From: Begonia masoniana
Taxonomy: Eukaryota; Streptophyta; Magnoliopsida; Cucurbitales; Begoniaceae
Length of the DNA: 64,000 nucleotides
Assembly: GCA_022432975.1 (NCBI GenBank)
Contig: CM039508.1
Coordinates: 29,949,008 to 30,013,007 of the forward strand
Direction: 5' to 3'
The notes beneath the pieces are model-generated. The model did not search any database, had not been told where the DNA came from, and worked only from the letters and a program-made list of their open reading frames with translations. Shown in pieces: positions 51,524 to 63,568 of the stretch. Within the stretch, counting starts at the first letter, position 1, and each line of letters opens with the position of its first letter. Position numbers and translations under genes: made by a program.

Positions 51524-53508
51524 TGTAACAGTTAGAATTTAAAATAGAAATTCCCAAATCAATTCAAAGTTTAATTTCAAAATCAACCACATCAATAACC
51601 TAATTTTGGATAAAATCATATTAGAAATCGAATTGCTGATTTTCAGCAACAATCCGATTGAAGAAAGAATCCCAGAATGAACCTAGACCACTTAAGGAGA
51701 AGGTTTGAATCGGAAATCAGGCATTGATCTGGTAACGACCAGAAAATCCGAGTTGATTGATTTTCAGCTCGGAAAATCCGATCAGAGTTCGGATTTTGTG
51801 GAAGGCGCGGGGGCTGATCCTCCCCTATAAATAGAGGGGTTCGGGTGATGGAGAAATCACCCCACAGCTCTCCCTCTCAAGCTTCCAGTCAGAGGACTTA
51901 CCTCAATCCTCAGTCTCCGACCACTTCTCAGCCGAGCTCCAACCTAGCTGAGCTCCGAAGAAATTCCTCTAGTAGAGAAGACGAGCTCTCCGACGAAGCC
52001 CTTGACCTCCGTCGACAACCCAGAGTAAGCCCTCCCTCTCTCTCTGTTTTCTTCTCTCTGTCGCGCCTCTCTCTCTCTCTGATTCTCCCTCTCACTCTTT
52101 GCAGAAATCGCGAAGGAAGAAGAAAGGAGGAATCAAGTTTTGTTTAAAAACCTGAACTAGCTAGCGAACAGAACCAGTTCATTTAATTTGGTCCAAACCG
52201 AACCAGCTGACCTGACCCGACATTGTTCAACTGAACCGAACCGAACCGAACTGACCCGACACTGCTAACCGGACCCGAACTAAATTTCTACCCGAATCAA
52301 ACTGGACCGATCGAAGATTTACCCGGTAAGAAAATTCTTCCCAAATTCTTCTAAAGTTGAAATAATTTATGTTGGATTTTAATATTGGTATTCGAATTAG
52401 ACAGGAAATATTTTAGTACCGTCCGATTCAATCCAAATCAATTCAACCGATCCGATCCGACCTAATAACACAACGTAAGTAAGTTCTGCTCAATTTACTT
52501 TGAAATTGGATTTATTAAGTAGAATTTTAATACCAAAGATTTTAATTGAACAAGATATTATTCTGGAAATTTTGGAATATCCCGAAATACACTAATTGCT
52601 CGGAATCCAAGTAAGTGTAAATACAATGTTTTGGTTACGGCCCTACATCACATGATAAATATTATTTTCCTTATTATTGTTTTATTTTATCACACATTTT
52701 CAATAGTTGGGCACATATGTTATAATATCAACATAGAATTGTTTAAAAAATAAAATGGATAAGACAATTGCATATGTATGAAAATGATAGAATTGATGGA
52801 AAATGTGATAGCAAAAGCCTGAATGACAGTGAGATGGTGAGCTTAAACATATGTACTGACGTGATAGCAAAAGCCTGAACGACAGTGAGATGGTGAGCTT
52901 GATCGTTAAAAGTAAAAGTAAAAGATGATGAAGTCTGAACAACAATGAGATGACTAAGTCTTAAAAAAAGGTTGAGTTTTTCAACTAGTATGTAACAGTT
53001 AACAAGATTTGGTAAAAGTAAAAGTAAAAGTTTTGTAACTTGCACGTATTTTCGCTTACTGAGTTATCTCATAGTTTTAATTTGTGATGTAGGTGAATTT
53101 TTAACTGAGGAAGAACTAACTGTGATTGAGAACCCTCCAGTGGCAAGCGAGCATTAAGAAGAATAAGATATTGTTGATTTTGAAAAAAAATGATTTAAAA
53201 TAGTATCCTTTAGTTTTTCAAACAATATTTAAAGTTTTATTCAAATTTAAGATTTGAATAATTATGTTTAATTTGATTGTTAAATAAGGTTTTATAAAAT
53301 TGTTTTAAATATGCAATTATTTCAAGTTTCCAACAAATTTATTATAGTCTGATAAAACTTCCGCGCATTTAAGAGTTTTCAGTTATTATTATGTTTTTAA
53401 TATTATGAAAATAAGATTTTAATGCTCGATTTTAAATCAATTTTAAGAAAATTTTAAGGTTTTCAAAATTAAAATTTCAAATCGAAGATTTATAAATTGG
53501 GCTTTACA
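51524..53508 (+). repeat. 3' LTR of the outer element
   Basis: 1985 bp, TGTAACAGTTAG to GGGCTTTACA. It has TATAAATAGAGGGG near 51826, a likely LTR promoter. At about 52190-52265 it carries the unexpanded precursor of the 28-bp minisatellite (GAACCGAACCGAACCGAACT). Its end is about 300 bp from the PAC1 stop codon. Confidence 0.88.
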
Positions 53509-53815
53509 TATATAGACTTGGAAAAATGCTTCTGCCCTGTTATATTAACATTTTATAATATCCACCATTCAAAAAAAGATTGAAGAAACAACTAATCGCA
53601 CACCCACATCACACAATCTAATGAGTTCCATGTTTTGTAACAATAGTTAACAACTGAATGTTTCAAACATGTTAAAGTTTCAAAGTAATCTTGCATTCAA
53701 TCAAGGGAAAAAGTCTCAAAACATTCATTCATTCATTCATATGTCTAATCAAACAAAAGTGCCATACAATTTAACAAAAGCCAGATCCAGTTGCAACTAT
53801 GGACGAAACAATAAT

Positions 53816-54568
53816 TCAAGAGGCCTCAGCAGGAGGCTGGGTCACTCCAAACTTCACTAGCAACTTGCTCAGGGTGTCTGGAGAGCAAACCTGGTACTTC
53901 ACTTTCCCAGAAGGCAAAAGCAACACCTCGGCCAACTCAAGCTTATCAGAGGTGAGACTTGTGCTATCCATGGTCTTGCTCAGAACCTTCAGTGCAAGCT
54001 GTACTGCCTCCTTTCGGCTTATCTCATCCTTGTAATCCTGCTTTAACATCGATTGCGCTGCCTGGTTGTTTGCGCCAATTGCTGCAGCCTTCCAACCACC
54101 GTAGTTTCCACTTGGGTCGCTCATGTAAAGCTGGAAACCAAAATTTTTGTCCCATCCTGCAAAGAGAAACGACACCCCAAATGGACGGAGACCGCCAAAC
54201 TGTGTGTACCCTTGTTTAGTGTCACAAAGGGATTGCACAAGCTGTTCAACAGGCATTGGTTCTTGATAAGCATATGTATATCGTTGTGCTTGGACTCTAG
54301 CAGTATTGATGAGAATGTTGGCATCAGACATTATCCCAGCAACCGCACAAGCTACATGGTCATCAATCTTGTACATCTTTTCAGTTGATGTTGAGGTCTG
54401 AAGGAGTTTTGAAGTGACTTTCTTCTCTCCAACCAAAACAACCCCATCTTTAGACAATATTCCAATGGCACTCCCAGCATTTCCAATTGCCTCCATGGCA
54501 TATTCAACTTGGTAAAGACGACCTTCTGGTGAGAAGATAGTTGTCCGACTATCGTACCTTCGAGACAT
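53816..54568 (-). CDS. PAC1: 20S proteasome subunit alpha type-4 (PAC1)
   Basis: A structural alpha subunit of the 20S proteasome outer ring, which gates entry of substrates; nuclear and cytosolic. One exon gives 250 residues, the normal length. The N-terminal proteasome-alpha signature is complete ([23 protein letters not shown]), followed by the conserved [48 protein letters not shown] and [16 protein letters not shown]. No lesions. The start codon follows a splice acceptor by only 11 bases (TTTTCATCAG at 54580-54589), so the leader is interrupted by an intron. The 3' UTR is squeezed between the stop and the LTR nest that ends at 53508. Confidence 0.97.
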   Translation of the reverse strand: MSRRYDSRTTIFSPEGRLYQVEYAMEAIGNAGSAIGILSKDGVVLVGEKKVTSKLLQTSTSTEKMYKIDDHVACAVAGIMSDANILINTARVQAQRYTYAYQEPMPVEQLVQSLCDTKQGYTQFGGLRPFGVSFLFAGWDKNFGFQLYMSDPSGNYGGWKAAAIGANNQAAQSMLKQDYKDEISRKEAVQLALKVLSKTMDSTSLTSDKLELAEVLLLPSGKVKYQVCSPDTLSKLLVKFGVTQPPAEAS

Positions 54569-54579
54569 TTTGTATCACA

Positions 54580-56534
54580 CTGATGAAAAAAAAGAACATC
54601 GCAATTACATCATTTCCTTAAGAGGAATGAGAATGGTGAACCAAAAACATACACCATTGTCCCGTGTATCTAGATTATCAAACTGACAAAAGTGGAAAAA
54701 AGAGAATATCTTCTCATATAATTTAGAAATTTATCACAGACAAAAATTGATTAAGCCAAGTGTAAACTTTTGCTAGCGAACTTCTGATATATCTAGTATT
54801 CAAAAGCCCATAACTATTCACGTGCTCGGCATTATTAAATTTTCAAGCTCATCACATGATCTTTAATATAAAAAAAAAAAAAAAAAAGACTACATTTAAA
54901 CAATCACCAATAGCTTGAAGAGTTGATTAATTTCCCCAATATCCTTTAAAAATCAACATTTTCACCACATCACAGAAAATATAAAAATGCTCTTTGGATA
55001 GAGCAATTTATCCTCAAACAAGAGTTTACTAATACAAACACTAACTAAGCTAAAATCCACACCATACATCAATTGAACTAAACTACAGCACCCAAGTCAC
55101 ATAATTGAAGAATGAGAATTCCTCACAAGTAATTGAACTAAAGGAGAACGGGCTACCAAATCCAAGTTACATAGTAACAGCTGACTTGAAGTTATTTGTA
55201 GATTGCAGGTGAATAAGAAACAGTTCAAAAGCAATCATGCACTGAACAAGTGTGAAATTTGCAACAAACAATGAAACATCCAGTGGTGAAATTTTGGCTA
55301 CCTTACAGTTAGATTTCGAAACAACCAAAACTTTTCAAACCATACTTCCGGCCGCTTCAACTAATATTAATTTAAAATGAAACCTTTTTTATATATCTAA
55401 TCTCCACAATATCCATCCAACAATTAAAAATGCACCAGTTATCGAGAGATTAAATTAAAATCTAAACTGGGTGACATCCAATTATAAAAAACTTAACTAA
55501 TATGATTTTGAGAATTATGTTCGTTTGACACCTAAAGGAGCTATCCGCAACCAAACGAAAAAGTATGAGTGAGCTGGAATAAGAACATAATTGTATCCAC
55601 ATAAATCACAGTTAATTAGTTTATCTGTGGCCATATTCAGTTCATTGACTACTATTTCTTGATGTAGTGAAAGAAACAACCTTAGTGGGGCTTTAACAAA
55701 ACCATAAGGAATATGCTGGTTAAGTGGCAGAGAAAGGTTCAAAGTTTAATATTTGTTGATATTTTTTTTCCATAAAACATAAACATGAACAATTGATTTG
55801 AATTTAAGCCAAGAAGTTGTCAGTTAATTTTCTAATTAATCACATGAAAACCCACCTTGAATTCAACTGATCCCAGCAATTTATCAGAATCTGAATTGAA
55901 AAAATATTTATTCGAAGCAGGTAAAATATGCTTGTTAGTAGGTCTTCAAATAATAAAAAATAACATAGCTCCCCTTCTCTTTACGATGAGTCATGTGGGC
56001 ATTATCCGCACCAAACAGTTTGGATAGAATGCGGCAGTAGTAATTTGTGGATTTTAATACCGTTCTTCATCCATCCTTTTAGAGATTCAGATTGAAGGGA
56101 ATAGTAGCTTTTTCGAGCTAAAATTAGCAAAATGATCGCAAAAGCCGAGAAATTAAGAGTTCCGAAAAAAGCACCAATGGATTTCCAGATGTGAGTGTTG
56201 AAGCGGCAGCTCTCTTGTCTCCCCCGTCCATCATTCCCTCAACTGGGTGTATTAGGGGGTTTTGGTGGTTCTAGGAGTCGGGGAGTTTTTCTTTAGCATT
56301 GCTAATTGTAAATTGTGAGCAGTGGGTTTGTATAAATAAAGGAATAAATTCGAGTGAATGTAGATCGAGAGGCAGCAATTTGAGTTTCTTGCCCAAAAAC
56401 AAACATTTCGCAGAAATCAAGCAAATGACACGAACAGTAACAAAAGAAAAAGGAAAGAAAGGAATCGGATCGGGGGAGAAGAGGTAAAAGCGAGACGCAG
56501 TGAAGGAAAACAAAAGAGAGAAAAGAGAGGGAAC
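54580..56534 (-). other. 5' UTR intron of PAC1
   Basis: Inferred from the acceptor at 54580-54581 and a donor (CGCAG|GTTCCC) at 56534. It is about 1.95 kb and AT-rich. About 55770-56160 resembles 29570-29880 in the 5' UTR intron of the HAD hydrolase gene, in the same orientation relative to both genes. I see no gene inside. Confidence 0.6.
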
Positions 56535-56546
56535 CTGCGTAGACGA

Positions 56547-56575
<29 letters not shown>
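56547..56575. repeat. (CAG/CTG)9 microsatellite in PAC1 leader
   Basis: Nine trinucleotides in the presumed 5' UTR exon of PAC1 (about 56535-56640). On the sense strand they would read as alanine or leucine codons if translated. I regard them as untranslated because a short upstream frame containing them ends inside the intron. Confidence 0.85.
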
Positions 56576-56580
<5 letters not shown>

Positions 56581-56965
56581 TTGGCTTGAGAAGCAATTAA
56601 ACTCTGGGTAACGAAATAAAATGCTGAGAAGTAATTCAATTTATAGGCTCTTCAATCTGGTCTAGGACTTGACCATTTTGCCCCCACTCTTTTCATTATG
56701 TTACAAGTGAACTACGTGGCAGGGTTTAGGCCTAAACTCAAACTTGTGTTTCCAGATGTTGGGATTGTGCCTAAAAATTAGTCTCAAGAGATTAACTAGT
56801 GTTATTTGTTTTTTTTTTTCAAATTTTAAATAATATGTCAATTATATCTTTTTAATATTCTCTAAATTTTTAATTAAAAAGAAGATCGTAAAATTAAGAA
56901 ATATTGATAATTTTAAAAAATTATTGTAACGAGAACTAGAAGACCTCTTGAACAACTGTACAAGC

Positions 56966-58224
56966 TAGGGGTGGGCACGGGCCGGTTCAGTCCGGTCCCG
57001 AGCCCAGACCGAATCAGTCCGAACGGTTTTGGGATTTTCATCCCGGAACCTGAACCGGTTCGGTTCCGCCCGACTCCAATATTTTTTTTTATTTATTTAT
57101 TGAAATTTCTAATTTTATCAACTCAAAATTTCAATTTTCTATAAGCATTAACAAAAGTTGAACTAACCGATTAAAAGTGATTAAGCAAATAACACAATTG
57201 AAAAAAACTGTATCATAACAATAAAGAATGTGCTACAACAAGAGATTACGTGATCCAGATGAGGAAAACAATTGAAAGTACCCAAACAAACACTGAAATG
57301 GTCAAAATTTTAGTCAACATACACCAAACAAATTCCTATTTCCCTGCAATCAAACCAATTTTTTCTATTTCCCACCATTTTTAATCTCCAATAAAGCAGA
57401 AAAAAGAGCTCATCAACACTGAGTTGCAGAGCCACTACCATGAAAACGTAAAAAAGTAGAGCAGAAGTTACCTTCATTAAGTAATTTTAGAGAAGATTGA
57501 GGGGAAAGAGTTGAAAGCGGTCAAAATCTGTAAAACAAACACCAAACAAAACGTCAAATATTGGAGACGAACGACGGAAGAGCAGAGCAATAGAAAAGAC
57601 GAAATCCCTAACCAACAAAATAGACGAGAAATATAACACCTGAGGAGGATAGCCCAAACCAAAACACAGAGGGTAAGGGTGGAGGAGAAATGAAAGAGGA
57701 AGATTCATCGCTCGCGGGTTGGGGACACTTGACAATGGAAGGAGCAGGGACTTTCAGGTGTTCAGAATTCGGCCCTTAGAACAGCCGAACAAGGGGGAGA
57801 CAGAAACTCTGAGGTCGGAGTTCGGCGCAGGGGAGACCGACACTTCGCCGTTCGCACTTCGCTGTTCGGGACTCAGTTCGACTTCGCACTTCGCCGTTCT
57901 CACCGAAACTTCGACGTTAAAGCTTCGTCGTTCGGGACTGATGATTCGCAACTTCCAGCAAAGAGAGGCAGAGAGCGAGCTAGGTCGGGAGTCGGGGATG
58001 GGAGACTCAGGACAGGGAGTTTGGGCGAGTTATTTAGGTGCTTTGGTCCGGACCCGATTCTTCGAGATTTCAGGCGCTGGACCGAGGACTGAACCGAAAG
58101 TCCTCGGTTCTTGTTGCTTTGGACCGTGGACTGGACCGCGGTCCATTGTGTATGGATCGAACCCGAACCGAACCCACCAGTCCGGTCCGATTCTGGGTCC
58201 ACGATCTGGTCCTGCCCACCCTTA
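56966..58224. mobile_element. Second non-autonomous hAT-like element
   Basis: Starts TAGGGGTGGGCACGGGCC and ends CTGCCCACCCTTA. The flanking 8 bp are GTACAAGC (56958-56965) and TTACAAGC (58225-58232), a 7/8 match. Compared with 30325-31511 the internal sequence is in opposite orientation (CGGTTCGGTCC-type motifs first, then CGAACGGCGAAG-like segments and GGTCCGG motifs). No transposase. It lies between the PAC1 leader and the 3' end of the polymerase gene. Confidence 0.85.
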
Positions 58225-58556
58225 TTACAAGCTAGCAGACTTCTTGAACGTATATTTTATTTTGTATTTTTATTTAATATTTTGGAGATCGCATCATTGT
58301 CTTAGTTTTGTATTCATTACCGACATATCATGTTAATATACAAAATGAAGACAAATAAATAAAAGCACACCCAATAATCATTCATCAAATATTCCTTCCA
58401 TAACTCCACACCTTCACTACATAATCTTCTCACATACAAGTCCATATAATTAGGACAGCACCCCAAGAGACATGCCTCTTTTGTTGGCATCAAGATCCAG
58501 TTTTAAGAATCTTGAATCTCCCCACTCCTACCACGCTTCAAAGGGTTTATCTTGTG

Positions 58557-61500
58557 TCACGTACTTTTGGAAGGGAGGAAATAACGGGATATGCCCGACC
58601 CTCGACTCCCTGCGTTCGGCCGCTTTGGAGGCCTCAACCACCCTCTCAATTCTTCTTGGATTTCCATATCCCACCCTCGACTCCCTGCGTTCGGCCGCTT
58701 TGGAGGCCTCAACCACCCACTCAATTCTTCTTGGATTTCTGGTGGTAACTCTTGAATCACGGACGGATCGATCTCATCCATTTTGTACCTCCATCCTCCA
58801 CCTCTGCGGGGATCTGCATCTGCCACCATCCCAAAAGCTTATGATACAGATTCAAGATTGTATTCCCTTTTCGGCTGTTTTTTGACATGTGAAACCAAGA
58901 AAAGAATTTGCATTTAAGCGAACCCAATGCTTCAAATTACCAGTGGATGACGACCCTTCAACATCTTGGGCATTTTCCAGATGCTCTGCCTTCCTCGAGT
59001 TGAAAGAAACATCACGACTAAAGAAACTAAGTATTGAAGATGTACCCTGCAACATTTTCAGAATGAAGGCCACAAATTTAAGAAATAATAGGTAATCATA
59101 TCAAAACTACAATCACATGAAAAATATTAGAATTTAGTGTTCACAAATCAGTTACCAAAGCGCTGAACACTAACAAAATTTTGTCTTTATCTTGTCAAAC
59201 TATAAGCAAGCTCAACATAAAAGAGGGTGAAAAATGATTACAACGCCATAAATGTGTATTCTCGTTATTGTGGAAGAGCAAAGTATTGGCTCAAGGCAAG
59301 TCTGGCAATTGTTTGATCCATCGATGATATATCAGCATAGCTAAAATTTTTAGATAGGTTTGAAAATTATAAGCAATTTTTTTTGTTTTGTTTTTTTTTT
59401 TCCTTTTTCCATTTCTGATTTGGTAAATACGTAAAAAGAAGAATCTTAAACTCGTAAGATAAAATTCTCTTTCCAACCTTGTTCTTCAATGTGTTTCTTT
59501 TTCTTTCCAGTCCATGCAAGCTGCATGCACCATCTCTATTTATCGCTTTGTCCGAGAAATCTATTTGTTGACTTTTACTGGAATCTGGATGTCAAAATTT
59601 CAGAGTGTATAGCTGTCATTTGACCGTATTCTAAAAAAAAATAGTTTCACTTCAAACTCTTCTGCAAGAAGCTAGTACAAGATGTCACCTGGTGATGGTT
59701 GCTTCGTGGAACACGCTTGTATCTGCATTAACGGAGAGCAAGAGGAATCCTGAATCTGAAAAATCTAGAGTTATGCATACTTTGTACAGAATATAATTAT
59801 GTTATTTCATAATTCCAATTAGGAAAATAATTTATGTTATTTCATAATTCTAGTTACACCCATTTAAATAAGCTTAATGTTCTATTGTATAGAATATCTA
59901 ATCGACCATAATCCTATCAAATAAAACAATCCAAACTTAACTACTAAATAAGGATACTCAAATATTAGAATACATAGAATATATTTTCTATCGAGACTGT
60001 CAAACTAATAAAATCAGAACTCATTTCACAAAAAATAACACATCAAAGAAGGAAGGCTCTGCATAGACGTAAGTCTACTTATATCAGATCATCAAAGAAG
60101 AGATTAATCAGAGTACAGTGAAACCTCATCTGGCCATGGATCCTTCCAACCCTCCTGTAAATCTAATCTAGGCAAAGGAGCTGTATACTCGCTCTCGGTT
60201 TCTTCTACAACCAATCCATCACTTGTCTCTTCTAGGTTTCTTTCTGAATCGCTTTCACAACCTGTATCAATAAATATATTTAGCAGAAAAGGAGTATCAT
60301 GCAAGCAGTTTATTCAATAAGTAAATTTTATCCCCCAGGAGCTCCAAACAAAATGGCAATTTTAGATGAACAAAACAAATTTTGAACTATGAACCATGAG
60401 CAAATTAGACAATGTCATTAACAATTTATTAAGAGACCCATGTGACTACGTGAGCCTGCATAATCAAACTTCCCTCCTCTTGACTCTCTTTAACTAGTCC
60501 ATGGCAACCGCGCTACCTCTTCTCTCTCTCTCTTTCTCTCTCTACTCTTCCATAGGGAAAAATCTTTTTGAGACTGATCTAATCTAATTACAACTGAACC
60601 TACGTAGAATAGTAGAAAAAGGAGACGAAGATGTATAATAAGGATGAAAAATGGGGATTGGTAGACTAGAGCAAGAGAAAAGGAAGCAGCTGGATTTGAG
60701 AGAGGAGGGGAGGCGGCTGCAACCAATTGGAGAAAGAGAAAGAGAGTTTTCTAGTTCGCTCACAGTACAAAATTTAGGTATTATTTGGTCCAAATAAAAA
60801 TATTAAGTTCTCATTTGTCGATGCTTTCTAAGTTTAATGTTAAGTTTGCAATCTAACAAGGAAAAAAGAAAAGACCTGCTGAAGGGGATTGTGGTGCAAC
60901 TTTTAGGACACCCATGGATTGCTCTGAAGCGCAGGATAGTCGCTGGCCATTGAAATACTTTGTGATCGAGCAAGTTCCCTACTAGAGGATATCACATAAT
61001 CAGAAAAACGGTAGCTGCATTACAAACGACCAGATACTTAGTCATATTTGAGATCAGCCTTGATCCAACCAGTGAGTGTTTTAAAATGCTTTTCGACAGT
61101 ACCTTTCTAGGGGTAACTGAGGGGAAAAATTAATTGACTTCCAAAATAAAACAGTAGATAAATGGACAAGTAGTCCCTCAAAATAATAGTTCAAAGATCT
61201 AAATTAACAAAAGACCCTGCCTTTTTTAACGAAAATGAAATGGAAAGTTTTCCAAAAGGTTGATGTTAAAAAATTGAGTGGTAAAAAATATAAAACAGTT
61301 CTATGAGCTTATTTTTCAGTTAAAAGTACCCAAGAAAATGATAATCCGGGTGACATTAATTAGTATGTCTTAATAAAAAAAGTGTAACTCATTTAAAATA
61401 TATCATATAGCTCTTTAGAGTTCTTTCAGATATCAACTAATTGCTCGATCAAGAAAGTTTGTGGACCTTATAATGAAATAAAATTATACTATAAACATAA

Positions 61501-63568
61501 AAAGGATCAACAAAAACAAAAGAGAAATTGTGGACTTACAGATGGTATAGTAACCATTTTACTAGCAGAAACAGAAAGGCCAGTGACTCCCCATCCACCG
61601 TTTAGATTTGCCTGACTCTTGCCTATGTATAAGCCCAGGAACTCACGCAAACCAGAGTGAAATAGATTTAGAGCATCTTCTTGAATCTTTGCAGCCCCAT
61701 ATCTCAGGGGACACGATTTAAAAGGAAAGTTCTTATGCAAATGAGAATCATTAGACTGCAACATAGATAACAAATATTGAATAAGAAAAGAGGACAGCAT
61801 GTAGCAAAGAATCAAATAACTTTATTCATTGATCTAATGTTACAAAAGCAAACATGTTTATAGGAGATTTAAGTACCACATATGCTCGAGCATGTAATGT
61901 AAGCGTGTGAGCAATACGCTTGTTATCATCAAAATCACATTGCAGACGTTCACTCAATTCTTCACAAAGCTGATCAAGCCAATGTTGAACCTGAATTCAA
62001 GGAACACAAGGTGATGAGCACCTTATAACCATAACCATAAGAGGTCCAACTCCCCGATGTATTATTTTGCCAAGAACTTTAAAATCAGAAATTTAGGAGT
62101 CTAAGCTTCCACATATCATGTCCCCAAAAAAATAGAAAAAGGTTGCAAAAGTTTGTTCAGTCCACTTTGCGAATCATCAATTGCACCATACTTTTCCATA
62201 TCAATCGCATAAAATTTTTTGTAGTCTCACTTCTTTATTTTAAAACAATGTTCACAGAGACTTCAGAGCTTAATAGACATCTTTATACAATTAATATTTC
62301 TTCCTCTCGTTGCATCTGGTTAAAGCATGTTGACAGTAAACATGCTGACACTTTTGCATGGATGCTGATAAATAATATTTTTAACAGCTTAGGCTCTCTC
62401 AGCATCAATATTAGACAAGTGACATCACATTTACACCATAGCATAAGAGGACAAATATAACATTTATGAAGTGATTTTACCCTTTTTTCTAAAACATTTT
62501 CTCATCAATCAAATTTAGCATGTAACAGCCTCGGATAAGATTCTTCCAAAAGAAGCTTCTTGATCACTAACTGTTTCATTATATGATGCAGTTAATGAAT
62601 CGTGTATCAATATTTGAGTCTTCAAAAAAACATCTAAGATTGCTGACAAGTAATCAAAAGCTGCAATCTATAAAGTTCATCCACATACAGGAGCTGACAT
62701 GCATTCCTTTTTTTTTTTTTTTGTGAGAACATCTAGCGTGCATTCTTTAAAAGCAAATCATGCAAGAACTCTACTTGAAGGATGTCACAAAGTAAACTAC
62801 TCGGCCTTCCCATAAATTCACATTGAAATTTTATTTCAACATTTAAAATTCTTAGCTTGAATACGATTGTATTTCAGGATGAGTATATATAGTTTGCATA
62901 AAGAAACCATCTAATGGGAAACCAATTTTCTTACAGAAGAAATGGTCTTCAAAGCTCTAAGGCCAGGAAATGTCTTCCCTGAACCATGGCTCTTGGGAAG
63001 AAGGCGCTGCTCAACTTCTTCTCCACTAATCCCTCTAGCAATATTCCATAACCAAGTGCTAAAATCCCAAACAAAAATTATAAATCAGAAATAACATCTT
63101 CACAGCAGTGGACAACTGTGAAAGGAACCAACTGTAAGGAATGGCAATGAAAGAATTCTCTTCCAACTATTGTTATTATCATTGGAATTGTTAATTTAAG
63201 TGAAAGAGATATCATATCGCACAAAAAAAAAAGTGAGAAAGAGACAGAAAAGCTTAAGAAAAAAAATCAAAATAAACTACTGAACAAACTGGAAAATGGA
63301 TAATCACAGACCATAATCCAGAAATGAGAATTTGTGAAAATTCATTTGATGCAAAAAAATAAATAATAACAACTGACTCCATTAGTTCAGAAATGTTAAT
63401 TTTTTCTCCAATAAGTGAGACATAAAAAATTATCCTAGTATCATGTACCCAGTATTGATGCCATAACGTTCCTGTAGCTTCATCTCTGGAAACTTGAGCA
63501 AATCTCCTACAGTATTCACACCAAGATCACTTTGTAAAGAACTTCCCAGCTTTCCTCCGAGCTGTTTC
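58557..63568 (-). CDS. POLH: DNA polymerase eta, C-terminal two-thirds (5' end beyond window)
   Basis: Y-family translesion polymerase that bypasses UV photoproducts. Exons in sense order: 63568-63449, 63058-62935, 61990-61877, 61755-61540, 60978-60876, 60261-60125, 59046-58941, 58819-58557. All are GT-AG and in phase, about 394 codons, so the catalytic N-terminus lies past 64000. Visible: KQLGGKLGSSLQSDLGVNT and the helix-hairpin-helix region, WLWNIARGISGEEVEQRLLP, the little-finger exons with HARAYV and FPFKSCPLRYGAAKIQED, then two PCNA-box-like segments, GTCSITKYF and GTSSILSFF (both lacking the usual Gln). Last comes a ubiquitin-binding UBM (YKMDEIDPSVIQELPPEIQ). The last exon repeats 25 residues (EIQEELSGWLRPPKRPNAGS) in tandem. 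A frame through exon 6 would stop at 60104; splicing at GAG|GTTTCAC avoids it. Confidence 0.92.
58601..58750. repeat. 75-bp tandem duplication in the last POLH exon
   Basis: Two nearly identical 75-bp units beginning CTCGACTCCCTGCGTTCGGC (58601 and 58676). The length is a multiple of three, so the frame is kept and 25 residues are duplicated at the end of the ubiquitin-binding motif. Confidence 0.95.

Larger units (their letters stand above)
31536..53508 (+). mobile_element. Outer LTR retrotransposon, old and nested
   Basis: Bounded by a perfect TATAT duplication (31531-31535 and 53509-53513). 5' LTR 31536-34898, primer-binding site just after it, 3' LTR 51524-53508. The interior keeps about 3.6 kb of its own sequence around three later insertions. 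The only coding trace is the end of a Tekay-type pol at 51392-51478, followed by the familiar TTTTGAGGACGAAATTTC and a purine tract. LTRs differ by roughly 7% over about 200 bp counted by eye, so it is older than the Tekay element inside it. Functionally it is a dead or LARD-like element. Confidence 0.88.

Noticed and set aside
56271..56639. Minus-strand 122-codon frame with a poly-Ala run as a gene
   Set aside because: Best explained as the PAC1 leader exon with a (CTG)9 tract running into its intron. No domain is present.
58472..58885. Plus-strand frame with a repeated segment
   Set aside because: Antisense shadow of the last POLH exon. The repeat is the 75-bp coding duplication on the minus strand.
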